Part shown: positions 7,005-15,781 of the stretch, one piece after another
Numbering within the stretch: the stretch's first letter is position 1
Layout of the letters: each line of letters starts with the position of its first letter
Assembly: GCA_022800935.1 (NCBI GenBank)
Contig: JAAWRH010000014.1
Coordinates: 1-64,000 of the forward strand
Origin: Oscillospiraceae bacterium
Lineage (GTDB): Bacteria > Bacillota > Clostridia > Oscillospirales > Ruminococcaceae
Direction: 5' to 3'
Length of the DNA stretch: 64,000 nucleotides
Notes under the pieces: model-generated
Told to the model about the DNA's origin: nothing
Database searches by the model: none
Seen by the model: the letters and a program-made list of their open reading frames with translations, nothing else
Translations under genes and position numbers: made by a program

Positions 7005-8135
7005 TTAACCCAAAATGTTAATCAGCACACCGGCCGCAACTGCGGAACCGATAACACCGGCCACATTGGGTCCCATCGCGTGCATCAGCAGATAGTTGGT
7101 GGGAACCTCCTGCTGGCCGACCTTCTGGGCAACACGGGCCGCCATGGGAACAGCGGACACGCCCGCAGAACCAATCAAAGGATTCACCTTGCCGCCGGTA
7201 AAGATATACATCAGTTTACCGAATAGCACACCACAAGCGGTACCAAAGCAGAACGCAATCAGCCCCAGGACAATAATCTTGAGGGTTTCGGGAACCAGGA
7301 AGTGATCGTAGGTAGCGGTAGCGCCCACCGAAACACCCAGGAAAATGGTGATAATGTTCATCAGTTCGTTCTGGGCCGTCTTGTTCAGGCGGTCCACCAC
7401 GCCGGACTCCTTAAAGAGGTTGCCCAGCATCAGCATGCCCACCAGGGCGGCGGAATCGGGAACAATAAAGGAAACGATGATTGTCACCATAATGGGGAAG
7501 ACAATCTTTTCCAGCTTGGAAACAGGGCGAAGCTGACCCATCACAACGCTGCGCTCCTTCTTGGTGGTGAGCAGCTTCATAATGGGAGGCTGGATGATAG
7601 GCACCAAAGCCATATAGGAATAAGCGGCTACAGCGATGGAGCCCAGCAGCTCCGGAGCCAGCTTGCTGGTAGTAAAGATAGCGGTAGGACCATCCGCGCC
7701 GCCGATGATGCCGATGGAACCGGCCTGCTGAGGATTAAAGCCCAGGGCCAGCGCGCCAAAGAAGGTCAGGAAGATACCGCCCTGAGCCGCGGCGCCCAAA
7801 AGAAAGCTTTTGGGATTGGCAATCAGCGGTCCGAAATCGGTCATACATCCGATTCCCAGGAAGATAAGCGGCGGGTAGATGCCCATCTTTACGCCCTGGT
7901 ATAAATAGTAAATCAAGCTTCCCTCGCTGTAGGAGGAAAGGTTGGCGCCGGGAAGGTTTGCAAGCAGCATACCGAAGGCAATCGGCAGCAGCAGCAGGGG
8001 TTCATAGCCTTTGGCAACCGCCAGATAAATAAGAACCATCGAAATCAGCAGCATGACAAGCTGCTGCCACTGCACCTGGCCGAAACCGGAGTTCACCAGG
8101 ATGTCCGTAATGGTTTCCATAATGGTTGAAAACAT
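7005..8135 (-). CDS. Sodium-pumping decarboxylase beta subunit (OadB/GcdB family)
   Basis: 376 aa polytopic membrane protein that couples decarboxylation of carboxybiotin to Na+ export in oxaloacetate, methylmalonyl-CoA or glutaconyl-CoA decarboxylases. Family hallmarks seen: about nine to eleven hydrophobic helices, the central GGADGPTAIF motif (about 144-153) with its Asp, a second conserved patch SVGATATYDHF and the C-terminal NYLLMHAMGPNVAGVIGS block. It follows the delta-like subunit gene by 37 bases on the same strand. No alpha (carboxyltransferase) or biotin carrier gene is in the window, so the substrate cannot be fixed. Confidence 0.92.
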   Translation of the reverse strand: MFSTIMETITDILVNSGFGQVQWQQLVMLLISMVLIYLAVAKGYEPLLLLPIAFGMLLANLPGANLSSYSEGSLIYYLYQGVKMGIYPPLIFLGIGCMTDFGPLIANPKSFLLGAAAQGGIFLTFFGALALGFNPQQAGSIGIIGGADGPTAIFTTSKLAPELLGSIAVAAYSYMALVPIIQPPIMKLLTTKKERSVVMGQLRPVSKLEKIVFPIMVTIIVSFIVPDSAALVGMLMLGNLFKESGVVDRLNKTAQNELMNIITIFLGVSVGATATYDHFLVPETLKIIVLGLIAFCFGTACGVLFGKLMYIFTGGKVNPLIGSAGVSAVPMAARVAQKVGQQEVPTNYLLMHAMGPNVAGVIGSAVAAGVLINILG

Positions 8136-8172
8136 ATTCTCTCATCCGTCCTTTCCTTGAATCCGTCCGCCG

Positions 8173-8577
8173 TTAAAAGGGGCGTGTGTTTTGCTGCATA
8201 CCTGCCATGGCCCAGGCGGGACGCGCTTCCCGTGCCCTCTTGATGCTCTTGACGGTATAACTTCCCTCCGGTATGCCCTGCTCATCCATGACGGCGGCAA
8301 TCGCGGCGCTGATCACCGCTATCACGTCGTCGCCCAAATCATCCTGGGACGGAACGACAGGCGCGGCCTGCGCCTTGGGTGCCGGAGCGGGGGCTTTCGG
8401 TGCGGCAGCCGGAGCTGTGGAGGATGTTTTTCCGGATGACGGGGTCCCTTGTCCGCTGATGCTGCTGATAACCTTGCCCATAACTGATATCAGCAGTACC
8501 AGAAGGAGCAGTACCAGAAACACCACCAAAATACCAGTGACAAGCACCGTAAATGCAAACATCCAATCAACGTTCAT
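8173..8577 (-). CDS. Sodium pump decarboxylase gamma/delta-type subunit (OadG/GcdD-like)
   Basis: 134 aa. One N-terminal membrane helix (about 8-32), an Ala/Pro/Lys-rich linker (about 50-75) and a C-terminal segment with DDVIAVISAAIAAV and the ending RPAWAMAGMQQNTRPF, which is typical of the delta subunit of glutaconyl-CoA decarboxylase and related pumps. No biotin-attachment MKM motif is present, so this is not the carrier protein. It is first in a two-gene operon with the beta subunit, under a strong promoter at 8651-8679. Confidence 0.85.
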   Translation of the reverse strand: MNVDWMFAFTVLVTGILVVFLVLLLLVLLISVMGKVISSISGQGTPSSGKTSSTAPAAAPKAPAPAPKAQAAPVVPSQDDLGDDVIAVISAAIAAVMDEQGIPEGSYTVKSIKRAREARPAWAMAGMQQNTRPF

Positions 8578-8650
8578 ACAAATCCTATCTCCTTACCTTT
8601 TGATTAGCCTTTTCCGCCATTGATTTCCCGACGAAATCATATCAGGATAC

Positions 8651-8679
8651 ATTATACTATATTATTCACACTTTTGCAA
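8651..8679 (-). promoter_or_regulatory. Promoter of the decarboxylase subunit operon
   Basis: Minus strand: TTGCAA (8674-8679), 17-base spacer, consensus TATAAT (8651-8656), about 70 bases before the start. Confidence 0.75.
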
Positions 8680-8850
8680 TTCTTTCTTTTAAAAAAACTC
8701 AGAGGTTTTTTATAGAATTTTTATATATTACAGATTCTCGTGGACGCGATGATTTCTTTCAGGGGAAACTCGCTTATCCTTCTGTATGCTTCCAGGGCGG
8801 AAATACCTTTTTACCGCTTTAACCAGGAGACAGGAAAAACTTTTTGAACC

Positions 8851-10134
8851 TTACCAATTGGAGCTCATGCAGTATGCGCCACAGGGACGAATTCGCAGGG
8901 GATGGAACGCGCCCTCTCCAAAGGCCTCCTCCATTCCGCGCCGGAACTCTTCAGCCATCTCCAGCGGCACATATGCCTGCACCGCCCCGGCAAAGCCGCC
9001 GCCGTGTACCCGGCAGGCCCCCCTGCCGTTCAGCAGCCTCTTTCCAACGGCCAGCGCCAGGGGTATTCCCTGTTCCTGGGGGTTGGAGGGGCTGTAGGTG
9101 TTTTGCAGGTACATATAGGAGGAATTTCCGGAATCATTGACCACCTTCAGGAATTCCTCAAAGCTGCCCGCTTTCAGCAGCCGCGCCATCTCGCCGGCAC
9201 GGCGGTTCTCCTGGAAAAAGTGCATGGCCCGCAGGACAGCCCGGTCCCCGCAGGCCCGGCGGAGCTCCCGGATCGAGGGGTAAAATTCCGCCTCGTCCAC
9301 CTCCCGCAGTACGCTCTTTCCAAAGAACTGCGCCGCCCTCTTCATTTCCTGGGGAACGGCGGCATAGTCCGGGGTCAGGTCGGTGTGGTTGCCGCCGGTG
9401 TCCACAATGCAGAGGGCATAGCCATAACGCTCTACGTCAAAGTCGATACGTTCCACCTCAGGCGCCTCCGGGTCCGCAAAGTCCATGGCGGCAAACCCGC
9501 CCATGGCGCTGGCCGCCTGGTCCAGCAGGCCGGAGGGCTTGCCGAAGTACACATTTTCCGCATACTGCCCAATCTGGGCAATCTCCATAGGCGCGATTTC
9601 TCCCCCGTTATACAGGATATTTTGCAGGGACCCCACAAGGACCTCAAAGGACGCGGAGGAGGAAAGGCCGGAGCCCTTCAGCACGTTGTTGGTGGTGTAA
9701 ACCTTCAGTCCCCCTATCTGTCTTCCAAGCTGCCGGAACCGGGAACAGACCCCCCTCAGCAGGGAATTGGACTTGTCAACTTCCTCCGGACGGGCCTCCA
9801 GTTGGGAGAGGTCCACAAAATTCATGGGATATCCCTCTGACTGGAGTTGAATGGAAAATTCCTCTGTCCTGGCCGCCACCGCCAGGATATCCATATCCAC
9901 CGACGCGGCCACAACCCGTCCGTGCTGATGGTCGGTGTGGTTGCCGCCAATCTCCGTCCGGCCAGGGGCGGAAATCAGCTCCACGTCAAGGTCCCCAAAA
10001 ATCTCTATAAAGCTGTCTATGGCCCGGCAGTAGCGGGTCCTCTGCCTGTCCAGGGCCTGCTTTCCGTAAAGGTATATGAACTGCTGGTCAATTTTCCCCT
10101 CTGAAACCGCCTTTTTGTACGCTAAAGCCTGCAT
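8851..10134 (-). CDS. galK: Galactokinase
   Basis: 427 aa, GHMP kinase that phosphorylates galactose at C1 as the entry to the Leloir pathway. The galactokinase signature appears as APGRTEIGGNHTDHQHG (about 57-73), where typical enzymes have GRVNLIGEHTDY; the GHMP ATP loop is GSGLSSSASFE (about 155-165); a late GHMP motif is GRGACRVHGGGFAGA. The EIGGNH form and extra length are seen in a Firmicutes branch of the family. ATG 10134 was chosen because AAAGGGG precedes it; the ORF could extend 24 codons upstream but without an RBS. The divergent AraC gene is a likely regulator. No galT or galE is nearby. Confidence 0.88.
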   Translation of the reverse strand: MQALAYKKAVSEGKIDQQFIYLYGKQALDRQRTRYCRAIDSFIEIFGDLDVELISAPGRTEIGGNHTDHQHGRVVAASVDMDILAVAARTEEFSIQLQSEGYPMNFVDLSQLEARPEEVDKSNSLLRGVCSRFRQLGRQIGGLKVYTTNNVLKGSGLSSSASFEVLVGSLQNILYNGGEIAPMEIAQIGQYAENVYFGKPSGLLDQAASAMGGFAAMDFADPEAPEVERIDFDVERYGYALCIVDTGGNHTDLTPDYAAVPQEMKRAAQFFGKSVLREVDEAEFYPSIRELRRACGDRAVLRAMHFFQENRRAGEMARLLKAGSFEEFLKVVNDSGNSSYMYLQNTYSPSNPQEQGIPLALAVGKRLLNGRGACRVHGGGFAGAVQAYVPLEMAEEFRRGMEEAFGEGAFHPLRIRPCGAYCMSSNW

Positions 10135-10281
10135 GATAGAATCCCCTTTCTGTTGTAAACCGCGGCTGAATGTCCGGCGTTCCCGCACCGCTCCGGCGGC
10201 AAACACCTTCCTCTTTAATCATAATACTGGAAACCCGCCTGAATTTCAACGCACGGAATCAGATTTTTTCATGGACGATTG

Positions 10282-10310
10282 TTGTTTTTTCCCTTCTCAT
10301 CGTTTATAAT
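10282..10310 (+). promoter_or_regulatory. Promoter of the AraC-type regulator
   Basis: TTGTTT (10282-10287), 17-base spacer, TATAAT (10305-10310), in the 276-base region between galK and the divergent regulator gene. An RBS GGGGGAAAAG precedes ATG 10411. I see no clear operator repeat in this region. Confidence 0.6.
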
Positions 10311-10410
10311 GGAAAAAAGGCCATCTGAAAATCTCTGTTCGGCGACACTGTCCGGCAACACGGGACACGGGGTTTTATCAGAGCTTTCTTAAATAAAGAG
10401 GGGGAAAAGT

Positions 10411-11271
10411 ATGAGCAGCTACGGCGGAGCGGAAAACAGTTTCTTCAAATATTCTTATAAGACCAAAACCAAGGAAAGCCTTGCTATCGCTGTATACAAC
10501 ACCGGTATGCAGCAGTGCGAGAGGGGGCACTCCTGGGGTCCGGCTGTCCGGGACCATTTTCTGATCCACTATGTCATCTCCGGAAAGGGCTCCTACGAAT
10601 GCGGCGGCAGGACCTACGCTGTGGGGGCCGGGGACCTGTTTCTGGTCTATCCCAATGAGATTGTCTCCTACAGTGCCGACACAGAGGACCCCTGGCAGTA
10701 CTGCTGGGTGGGTTTTAACGGTACGGAAGTGCAGCGTATGCTGGAGCTGACCCCCTTTCGCCGGGACAGCCTTGTCCTCTCCCTCCCCGACGAGGAGCTG
10801 TGCCGCCGTCTGACGGACATCTATGATGCCCGCGGCAACAAGCCCACCGACGAGCTGAATATGATCGGCCGTCTGTACCTGTTCCTCGGCAAGCTGATCG
10901 ACCTTCGGGGCTGTGACCGGGACGAGACAGATGTCACCAGCGATTACATTGAAAACGCCCTGAAGTTTATCCAATACAACTACTCCCATTCCATCGACAT
11001 TTCCAGCATCGCGGCCAGCATCGGCATCAGCCGGAGCCATCTGTACCGGGTGTTTATCAAACACCTGGGGCTTTCCCCCAACGACTACCTGACCCAGTAC
11101 CGGATCAACCGGGCCTGTTCGCTGCTACGCAACTCCAAGCTGACCATTTCCAACATTGCCAATTCGGTGGGGTATGACGATCCGCTGTACTTCTCCCGCG
11201 TCTTTAAAAAGGTGAAGGGCGTATCCCCCAGCATTTATCTAAAAAACGCGGATGCGGCGGAAAACAACTGA
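10411..11271 (+). CDS. AraC family transcriptional regulator (cupin + HTH), likely sugar-responsive
   Basis: 286 aa. N-terminal AraC-type ligand pocket (about 25-110: HYVISGKGSYECGGRTY, then AGDLFLVYP and WVGF), followed by two helix-turn-helix units (about 185-285) with SRSHLYRVFIKHLGLSPNDYL and the second-unit hallmark VGYDDPLYFSRVFKK..GVSPS. It is divergent from galK, so control of galactose or galactoside use is the natural guess, but the ligand is unknown. A GNAT gene follows after 23 bases on the same strand. Confidence 0.88.
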   Translation: MSSYGGAENSFFKYSYKTKTKESLAIAVYNTGMQQCERGHSWGPAVRDHFLIHYVISGKGSYECGGRTYAVGAGDLFLVYPNEIVSYSADTEDPWQYCWVGFNGTEVQRMLELTPFRRDSLVLSLPDEELCRRLTDIYDARGNKPTDELNMIGRLYLFLGKLIDLRGCDRDETDVTSDYIENALKFIQYNYSHSIDISSIAASIGISRSHLYRVFIKHLGLSPNDYLTQYRINRACSLLRNSKLTISNIANSVGYDDPLYFSRVFKKVKGVSPSIYLKNADAAENN

Positions 11272-11294
11272 GGATAACAGAGAGGAACGACAAT

Positions 11295-11747
11295 ATGAAT
11301 GAATTTTCCTTTCGACGGCTGGATAAAGACGCGGAGAACGAGATCAGGGAGCTGTTTGTCAGCGTCTTTACAAGGGAGCCCTGGAACGACGACTGGTCTG
11401 ACGTACGGCAATTACAGCTCTACATTCAGGATTTGACCGGGCAGGGCAATTCGCTCACCTTTGGATTATATGAGGGAAAAGAGTTGATCGCCGTATCTAT
11501 GGGACACGTAAAGCATTGGTATTCCGGCACAGAATATTGTATTGACGAATTGTGCATCAGTCCCTTCAAACAGGGAAAGGGAACCGGCACGCTGTTTGTG
11601 TCTGAAATAGAGAAAGCCTGTAAGAATATGGGATTTATCCATCTCTTCCTGTTGACAGACGACGATGTTCCGGCCTATTCCTTTTATAAAAAGCTGGGAT
11701 TTCATCAGATGCCGCACAATGTCGCCTTTGCCAAAAAGCTTTCGTAA
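11295..11747 (+). CDS. GNAT family N-acetyltransferase
   Basis: 150 aa, a complete single GNAT domain. The acetyl-CoA loop is ISPFKQGKGTGTLF (about 88-101), in the (R/Q)xxGxG/A position, and the end has the AYSFYKKLGF motif. The substrate is unknown. It has a GAGAGGAACG RBS, follows the AraC gene by 23 bases and ends at a strong terminator, so the two form an operon. Confidence 0.85.
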   Translation: MNEFSFRRLDKDAENEIRELFVSVFTREPWNDDWSDVRQLQLYIQDLTGQGNSLTFGLYEGKELIAVSMGHVKHWYSGTEYCIDELCISPFKQGKGTGTLFVSEIEKACKNMGFIHLFLLTDDDVPAYSFYKKLGFHQMPHNVAFAKKLS

Positions 11748-11762
11748 TACAGATAATAAAAC

Positions 11763-11799
11763 GGGCTGAGAAAACCTGTCTTCACGGTTTTCTCAGCCC
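11763..11799. terminator. Bidirectional terminator
   Basis: Perfect 14-bp stem GGGCTGAGAAAACC / GGTTTTCTCAGCCC with a 9-base loop, then TTTCTT; lies between the GNAT gene and the convergent cdaR. Confidence 0.88.
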
Positions 11800-11825
11800 T
11801 TTCTTAACGAATCATCGTGTGTCGG

Positions 11826-13091
11826 TTACCGGTTCTGTTCCTTTTCCACCACATGGATAATCACCGAATAATCACCCGACACCCACACCATTGATTTGTT
11901 GGGTGCGTAGATGTTTACCCCTGTGCTGAACTGCCCCGGCAGTATCTCCCGCGAGCTCAGGTCAATCTCCGCCACAAAATCCCCCGGCGTCAGCTCCTCC
12001 AGCACGTCCTTCTGCCCGTAAACCTTGACGTTGGAAAGCCGGTTGGTGGTGACGGTGATTTCATAATCGCCCGACTGGTTGAGTATCTGGAAATTGTCGA
12101 TATTGATGTACTTTTCCTCCACATCCTCCATGTTGAACTCCACCACCACATTTTCGATGTTGCGGACATTCTCATAGTTGGCGGGCAGGGCGTCGGCAAC
12201 GTCAAAGACAAAGACACTGTCCGGCTCCAGTTCCTTCATGTCCACATACCCCAGGGGAATTTCGGTATAGCGGTCGGTGGCGTCGGTGGGGACAGCGACC
12301 TCCAGCTTGGAGCTGGAAAGGGTGTAGGTCAGGTCGCCTTCCTCCAAACCAGGGGGAAGGTTGATGAACCGCAGCACGAAGGGAAGCTCCCGGATACGGG
12401 AAACCGGCATGGTCAGGGAGGCGGTCTGTATATCGGTGGAGATATGGTCGTCCGTTACCTCATTGCCGTTCTGGTCCAGCAGGACGATGCCTCCCTTTAC
12501 AATCGTCGTCCGCTGCACTGGATTGTCCAGGTTATAGCGGAAAACGCATCGGGTAATCCTGGAAAGCTGCTCCTCCGGGCCGGTGATGGATACGCTTTTG
12601 GGAGAAATGGTCTGGGTCTGACCGATATACCCCTCCGGGACGGAAAAGCCGGTCAGCTCCACCTCAATGGGCAGCACCTTGGTGGAAAAAACGTCCAGAC
12701 GGACGGAAATTGTACTGGGGGTGAGGCTTAAAAACTCCAGGTCCTCATTCTCCCCATTCAGGGCGAGCTTGTACACACCGGGACCATCGATACGGCTCAT
12801 GTTGGGGCGCACTACCAGGTCTCCCGCCTCAATCTGGCTCAGGCGGAAGCGCTTTCCCTTTACATTGACCCGCACCGTCTCCTTGGAGTCCCCGATGATT
12901 TCCAGCCCCAGCTGGTCCAGAACATCCTTCCGGTCGGCCACATCCACCGTCACCATAAATTCCGCTTCCTGATCCGGGTTGACATAAGCCGCCACGAAAA
13001 ACCAGCAGAGAAGCCCGACCGCCACCGCCACTACCTGGAGGAAACGGTTGCTTTGAAAGAGACTTTGAAAGGTGAACCTATTTTTTTTCAT
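11826..13091 (-). CDS. cdaR: CdaA regulatory protein CdaR (YbbR domains)
   Basis: 421 aa. One N-terminal membrane anchor (about 18-38: VVAVAVGLLCWFFVAAYVN) followed by several YbbR repeats on the outside of the membrane; repeats are visible as recurring V(E/D)V.L.G..P.G...G.....P..V.I.GPE patterns (about 65-390). CdaR binds CdaA and tunes cyclic di-AMP synthesis. It follows cdaA by 69 bases, the conserved order; the usual third gene glmM is absent here. Start ATG 13091 gives the proper short cytoplasmic N-terminus; an upstream in-frame start at 13148 lacks a good RBS. Confidence 0.88.
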   Translation of the reverse strand: MKKNRFTFQSLFQSNRFLQVVAVAVGLLCWFFVAAYVNPDQEAEFMVTVDVADRKDVLDQLGLEIIGDSKETVRVNVKGKRFRLSQIEAGDLVVRPNMSRIDGPGVYKLALNGENEDLEFLSLTPSTISVRLDVFSTKVLPIEVELTGFSVPEGYIGQTQTISPKSVSITGPEEQLSRITRCVFRYNLDNPVQRTTIVKGGIVLLDQNGNEVTDDHISTDIQTASLTMPVSRIRELPFVLRFINLPPGLEEGDLTYTLSSSKLEVAVPTDATDRYTEIPLGYVDMKELEPDSVFVFDVADALPANYENVRNIENVVVEFNMEDVEEKYINIDNFQILNQSGDYEITVTTNRLSNVKVYGQKDVLEELTPGDFVAEIDLSSREILPGQFSTGVNIYAPNKSMVWVSGDYSVIIHVVEKEQNR

Positions 13092-13160
13092 GTTTAACCA
13101 ATCCTTTGTGCATGATATGCCGCTGGCGGCTTTGCCTGATTTTATCAAAATTCTTGACGT

Positions 13161-14060
13161 TTACTTGTTCTTCCTGCTCTTCCAGAAGGGCTCCTTCTTT
13201 TCGGAGGCAGCTTGGTCGTCGTTGTCAGAAAGAATCTCTGTGTTCAGCAGCTTGGCCAGGCTTTCGGTGGTATAGCCCCTGGTGAGCTCGCCCTTGATGG
13301 CCACCGAAATGACCCCCGTCTCCTCGCTGACAATAATCACCACCGCGTCGGAGTTTTCGCTCATGCCCAGTCCGGCCCGGTGCCTTGTCCCCAGCTCCCG
13401 GCTGATTTCATGGTTGTCCGACAGCGGCAGGTAGCACCCGGCGGCAAAAATCTTTCCGCCCCGGATAATCATCGCCCCGTCGTGGAGGGGGGAATTGACA
13501 AAAAAGATGTTTCCGATCAGCTCCACAGAGGGAACGGCGTCCACCACCGTGCCGGTTTTGATGATCTCCCCCAGCTTGGTAGTGCGCTCCAGAACCATCA
13601 AAGCGCCTGTCTTGCTGCGGGAAAGGGAGTTGGCGGCATTGGAAATGGCGGTGATAGCCACGTTCCACTGCTGCTTCTGGGCGTTGGCGTCCAGGTGGCC
13701 GATGTTGAACACATTGAGGTCGGCAATCCGCGTCCGCCCCACTGTTTCCAGCATCCGCCGCAGCTCCGGCTGAAATACCACGAGCAGGGCAATCACGCCG
13801 TACTGGAACAGCATCTCCAACAGATACCGCATGGTGTTCAGCTCAAAGAGATCCACCACCATATACAGCACCGTCAGGAGAAGGAGCCCCTTTACCAGCT
13901 GCATGGCGCGTGTCTCCCGCACAAGCTGCAAAACCTTGTACACCAGGTAAATCACCAGAAGGGTGTCAATGACATCCCTGAGCTTGATGGACTCGATCAT
14001 TCCTATGATATCGCCCGATGTAAGGGCCTCCAGTTTCAGCAGAAACATGTTTCTCACCAT
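13161..14060 (-). CDS. cdaA: Membrane diadenylate cyclase CdaA
   Basis: 299 aa. Three N-terminal membrane helices (about 28-48, 53-71, 84-98) and a cytoplasmic DAC domain that condenses two ATP into cyclic di-AMP. The two catalytic motifs are present: DGA (194-196) in PLHDGAMIIRG and RHR (226-228) in GTRHRAGLG. c-di-AMP controls potassium and osmolyte transport and wall homeostasis. The start MVRN was chosen because AGAGGTTAGGA precedes it. Operon with cdaR. Confidence 0.92.
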   Translation of the reverse strand: MVRNMFLLKLEALTSGDIIGMIESIKLRDVIDTLLVIYLVYKVLQLVRETRAMQLVKGLLLLTVLYMVVDLFELNTMRYLLEMLFQYGVIALLVVFQPELRRMLETVGRTRIADLNVFNIGHLDANAQKQQWNVAITAISNAANSLSRSKTGALMVLERTTKLGEIIKTGTVVDAVPSVELIGNIFFVNSPLHDGAMIIRGGKIFAAGCYLPLSDNHEISRELGTRHRAGLGMSENSDAVVIIVSEETGVISVAIKGELTRGYTTESLAKLLNTEILSDNDDQAASEKKEPFWKSRKNK

Positions 14061-14288
14061 TCCTAACCTCTGACAAATTCCTTGTTGGTCAACGTCCATC
14101 CAGCATCGGACTGCCGTTTTGTCTTCCTTACTTTATTTTAGCACATTGCGCCAGTAATTCAATATCATTTTGAAGATTTCTCTTGGATTTTCTCCAATCC
14201 AGCCGCCTGAAGCCAATCCCTGACAAACCGCTTTGTCCTTCACGGACTTTCATTTTGTCAAGGATTGGCGACGGCAAAACCGGAGCCT

Positions 14289-15440
14289 CTATCTCCTCCG
14301 GGCCAGCTTTTCCACCGCGCCCGCAAGGGCGTCCACCTGCTCCCCTGTGTTGAAGTATCCAATTCCCGCCCGTACCGTCCCGCGGTCCAGGGTTCCCATT
14401 TTCCGGTGGGCCAGGGGCGCGCAGTGGAGCCCGCCCCTGAGGGCAAACCCCATCTCTGCCAGCCGGGCCGCCGTCTCCTCCCCCGTCTGACTCCCCACCT
14501 GGAAGGAGAGCACCGGCGCGGCGTTCTGGCAGGCAGCGCTGTCCCCTATCACCGTCACCCCCGGAATGCCGGAAAGGCTCCGGCGCAGCTTCCGGTACAG
14601 CGCGTCCTCCTGACGGGCAATCTGTCTCACGCCAACCCGGCGGACAAAGTGAATTCCCCCCGCCAGCCCCAGAATGCCAAAGGTGTTGAGGGTTCCGCTT
14701 TCCAGCAGGTCGGGGAGCTCCTGGGGCTGGACCGGGCTTCGGGAAACGCTCCCGGTTCCCCCCTCCAGCAGAGGGGCGGGCAGAGGGGCGTTTTCCCCAA
14801 TCAGCAGCAGCCCGGTCCCGGTGGGGCCGTAAAGTCCCTTGTGCCCCGGCATGGCCACATAATCAAAACCATCCTGGCGGCAGTCTATGGGGATCATCCC
14901 CGCGGACTGGGCCGCGTCCACCGCCATCAGCGCGCCGTTTCGATGGGCAAGGTTGCACAGCCGCTCCACCGGCAGACGGAAGCCGAATACATTGGAACAG
15001 TGGGTGGCCAGAATCATGCGGGTGTTTGGGCGCATGGCGTCTGCGAAGGCTCTGACGGTGGCGTCGTCGTTCCCCGGAACGGTGGCAACAATATCAAAGT
15101 TAATCCGTCCCTCCTGGGCCATGCGGTAGGCCGGGCGAAAAACCGAATTGTGTTCCAGGTCCGAAATAAGCAGATGATCCCCCGGACGGAGCACCCCCTT
15201 GAGAATCATATTGAGGCCCTCGGTACAGCTGTGGGTATAAATCACCCGGCTGGGGTCCGAAAGACCGAACAGCTCCGCGGCGGCCTCCCGGCAATGATAA
15301 ACCTGGGCGGCGGTATCCATGGACATCCGGTGGCCGCTCCGGCCGGGGTTGCCCCCGTACCGGCTGAAAAAGCGGACGGCGTTTTCCCGGACCGCCGATG
15401 GCTTTGGCCAGGTGGTGGCAGCATTGTCAAAGTATATCAT
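14289..15440 (-). CDS. Cysteine desulfurase-like aminotransferase class V
   Basis: 383 aa PLP enzyme of the NifS/SufS-like subgroup that in Firmicutes often sits next to DUF3343. Visible: N-terminal IYFDNAATTWPKP, the Schiff-base Lys in MPGHKGLYGPTG, the HSCTEG and HCSN patches, and the catalytic Cys region RGGLHCAPLAHR followed by the family-typical RAGIGYFNT. It probably mobilises sulfur (or selenium) from cysteine or selenocysteine; the exact acceptor is unknown. The DUF3343 gene upstream overlaps it by 14 bases. ATG 15440 was preferred over 15452 by RBS spacing. Confidence 0.85.
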   Translation of the reverse strand: MIYFDNAATTWPKPSAVRENAVRFFSRYGGNPGRSGHRMSMDTAAQVYHCREAAAELFGLSDPSRVIYTHSCTEGLNMILKGVLRPGDHLLISDLEHNSVFRPAYRMAQEGRINFDIVATVPGNDDATVRAFADAMRPNTRMILATHCSNVFGFRLPVERLCNLAHRNGALMAVDAAQSAGMIPIDCRQDGFDYVAMPGHKGLYGPTGTGLLLIGENAPLPAPLLEGGTGSVSRSPVQPQELPDLLESGTLNTFGILGLAGGIHFVRRVGVRQIARQEDALYRKLRRSLSGIPGVTVIGDSAACQNAAPVLSFQVGSQTGEETAARLAEMGFALRGGLHCAPLAHRKMGTLDRGTVRAGIGYFNTGEQVDALAGAVEKLARRR

Positions 15441-15666
15441 TTCCGTCCCCATCCTTTATCCCTAATACTCGGATTCCCGACTGCACCAGCAGACTGCGCA
15501 CAGCGCCTGGGTCCTGGTTGCGGACCCGTATCTGATAGCCGCAGCCCCTGGCGGAGGCAAAGCGGCTGTCCCGCTGGACGGCAGCCGGAATCCCGCGGCT
15601 TTCCAGCAGGCGCTGGCCCCGGTAGGCGTGGGTAACGGAACTGATTTGCAGGTAAAACAGGGGCAT
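15427..15666 (-). CDS. DUF3343-like small protein
   Basis: 79 aa. Short alpha/beta protein with the DUF3343 pattern: an early aromatic strand (LFYLQISSVTHA), a central IPAAVQRD..FASARGCGYQIRV with the conserved CG, and a C-terminal helix. These proteins occur beside class V desulfurases and selenium or sulfur genes; the role is unknown, possibly as a sulfur or selenium partner. ATG 15666 was chosen because AAGGAGG lies eight bases upstream. It overlaps the desulfurase gene by 14 bases. Confidence 0.7.
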   Translation of the reverse strand: MPLFYLQISSVTHAYRGQRLLESRGIPAAVQRDSRFASARGCGYQIRVRNQDPGAVRSLLVQSGIRVLGIKDGDGNDIL

Positions 15667-15781
15667 CTCCATCTCCTCCTTTTCCATCGTTTTCCGTGTA
15701 TTACAGGGTATGCGGAAAAAAGGAGGTTGGTGCGTCCTTTGCGGAGGAGAAAAATGAAAAAGATGCCGTCTCAGCAAAATG

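Noticed and set aside
14265-15635. Long plus-strand open frame antisense to the cysteine desulfurase gene (similar ones at 19034-20491, 21777-23423, 26985-28757)
   Set aside because: Pro/Gly/Gln/His-rich low-information translations without RBS, mirroring the GC-rich third positions of real minus-strand genes; they are composition shadows.
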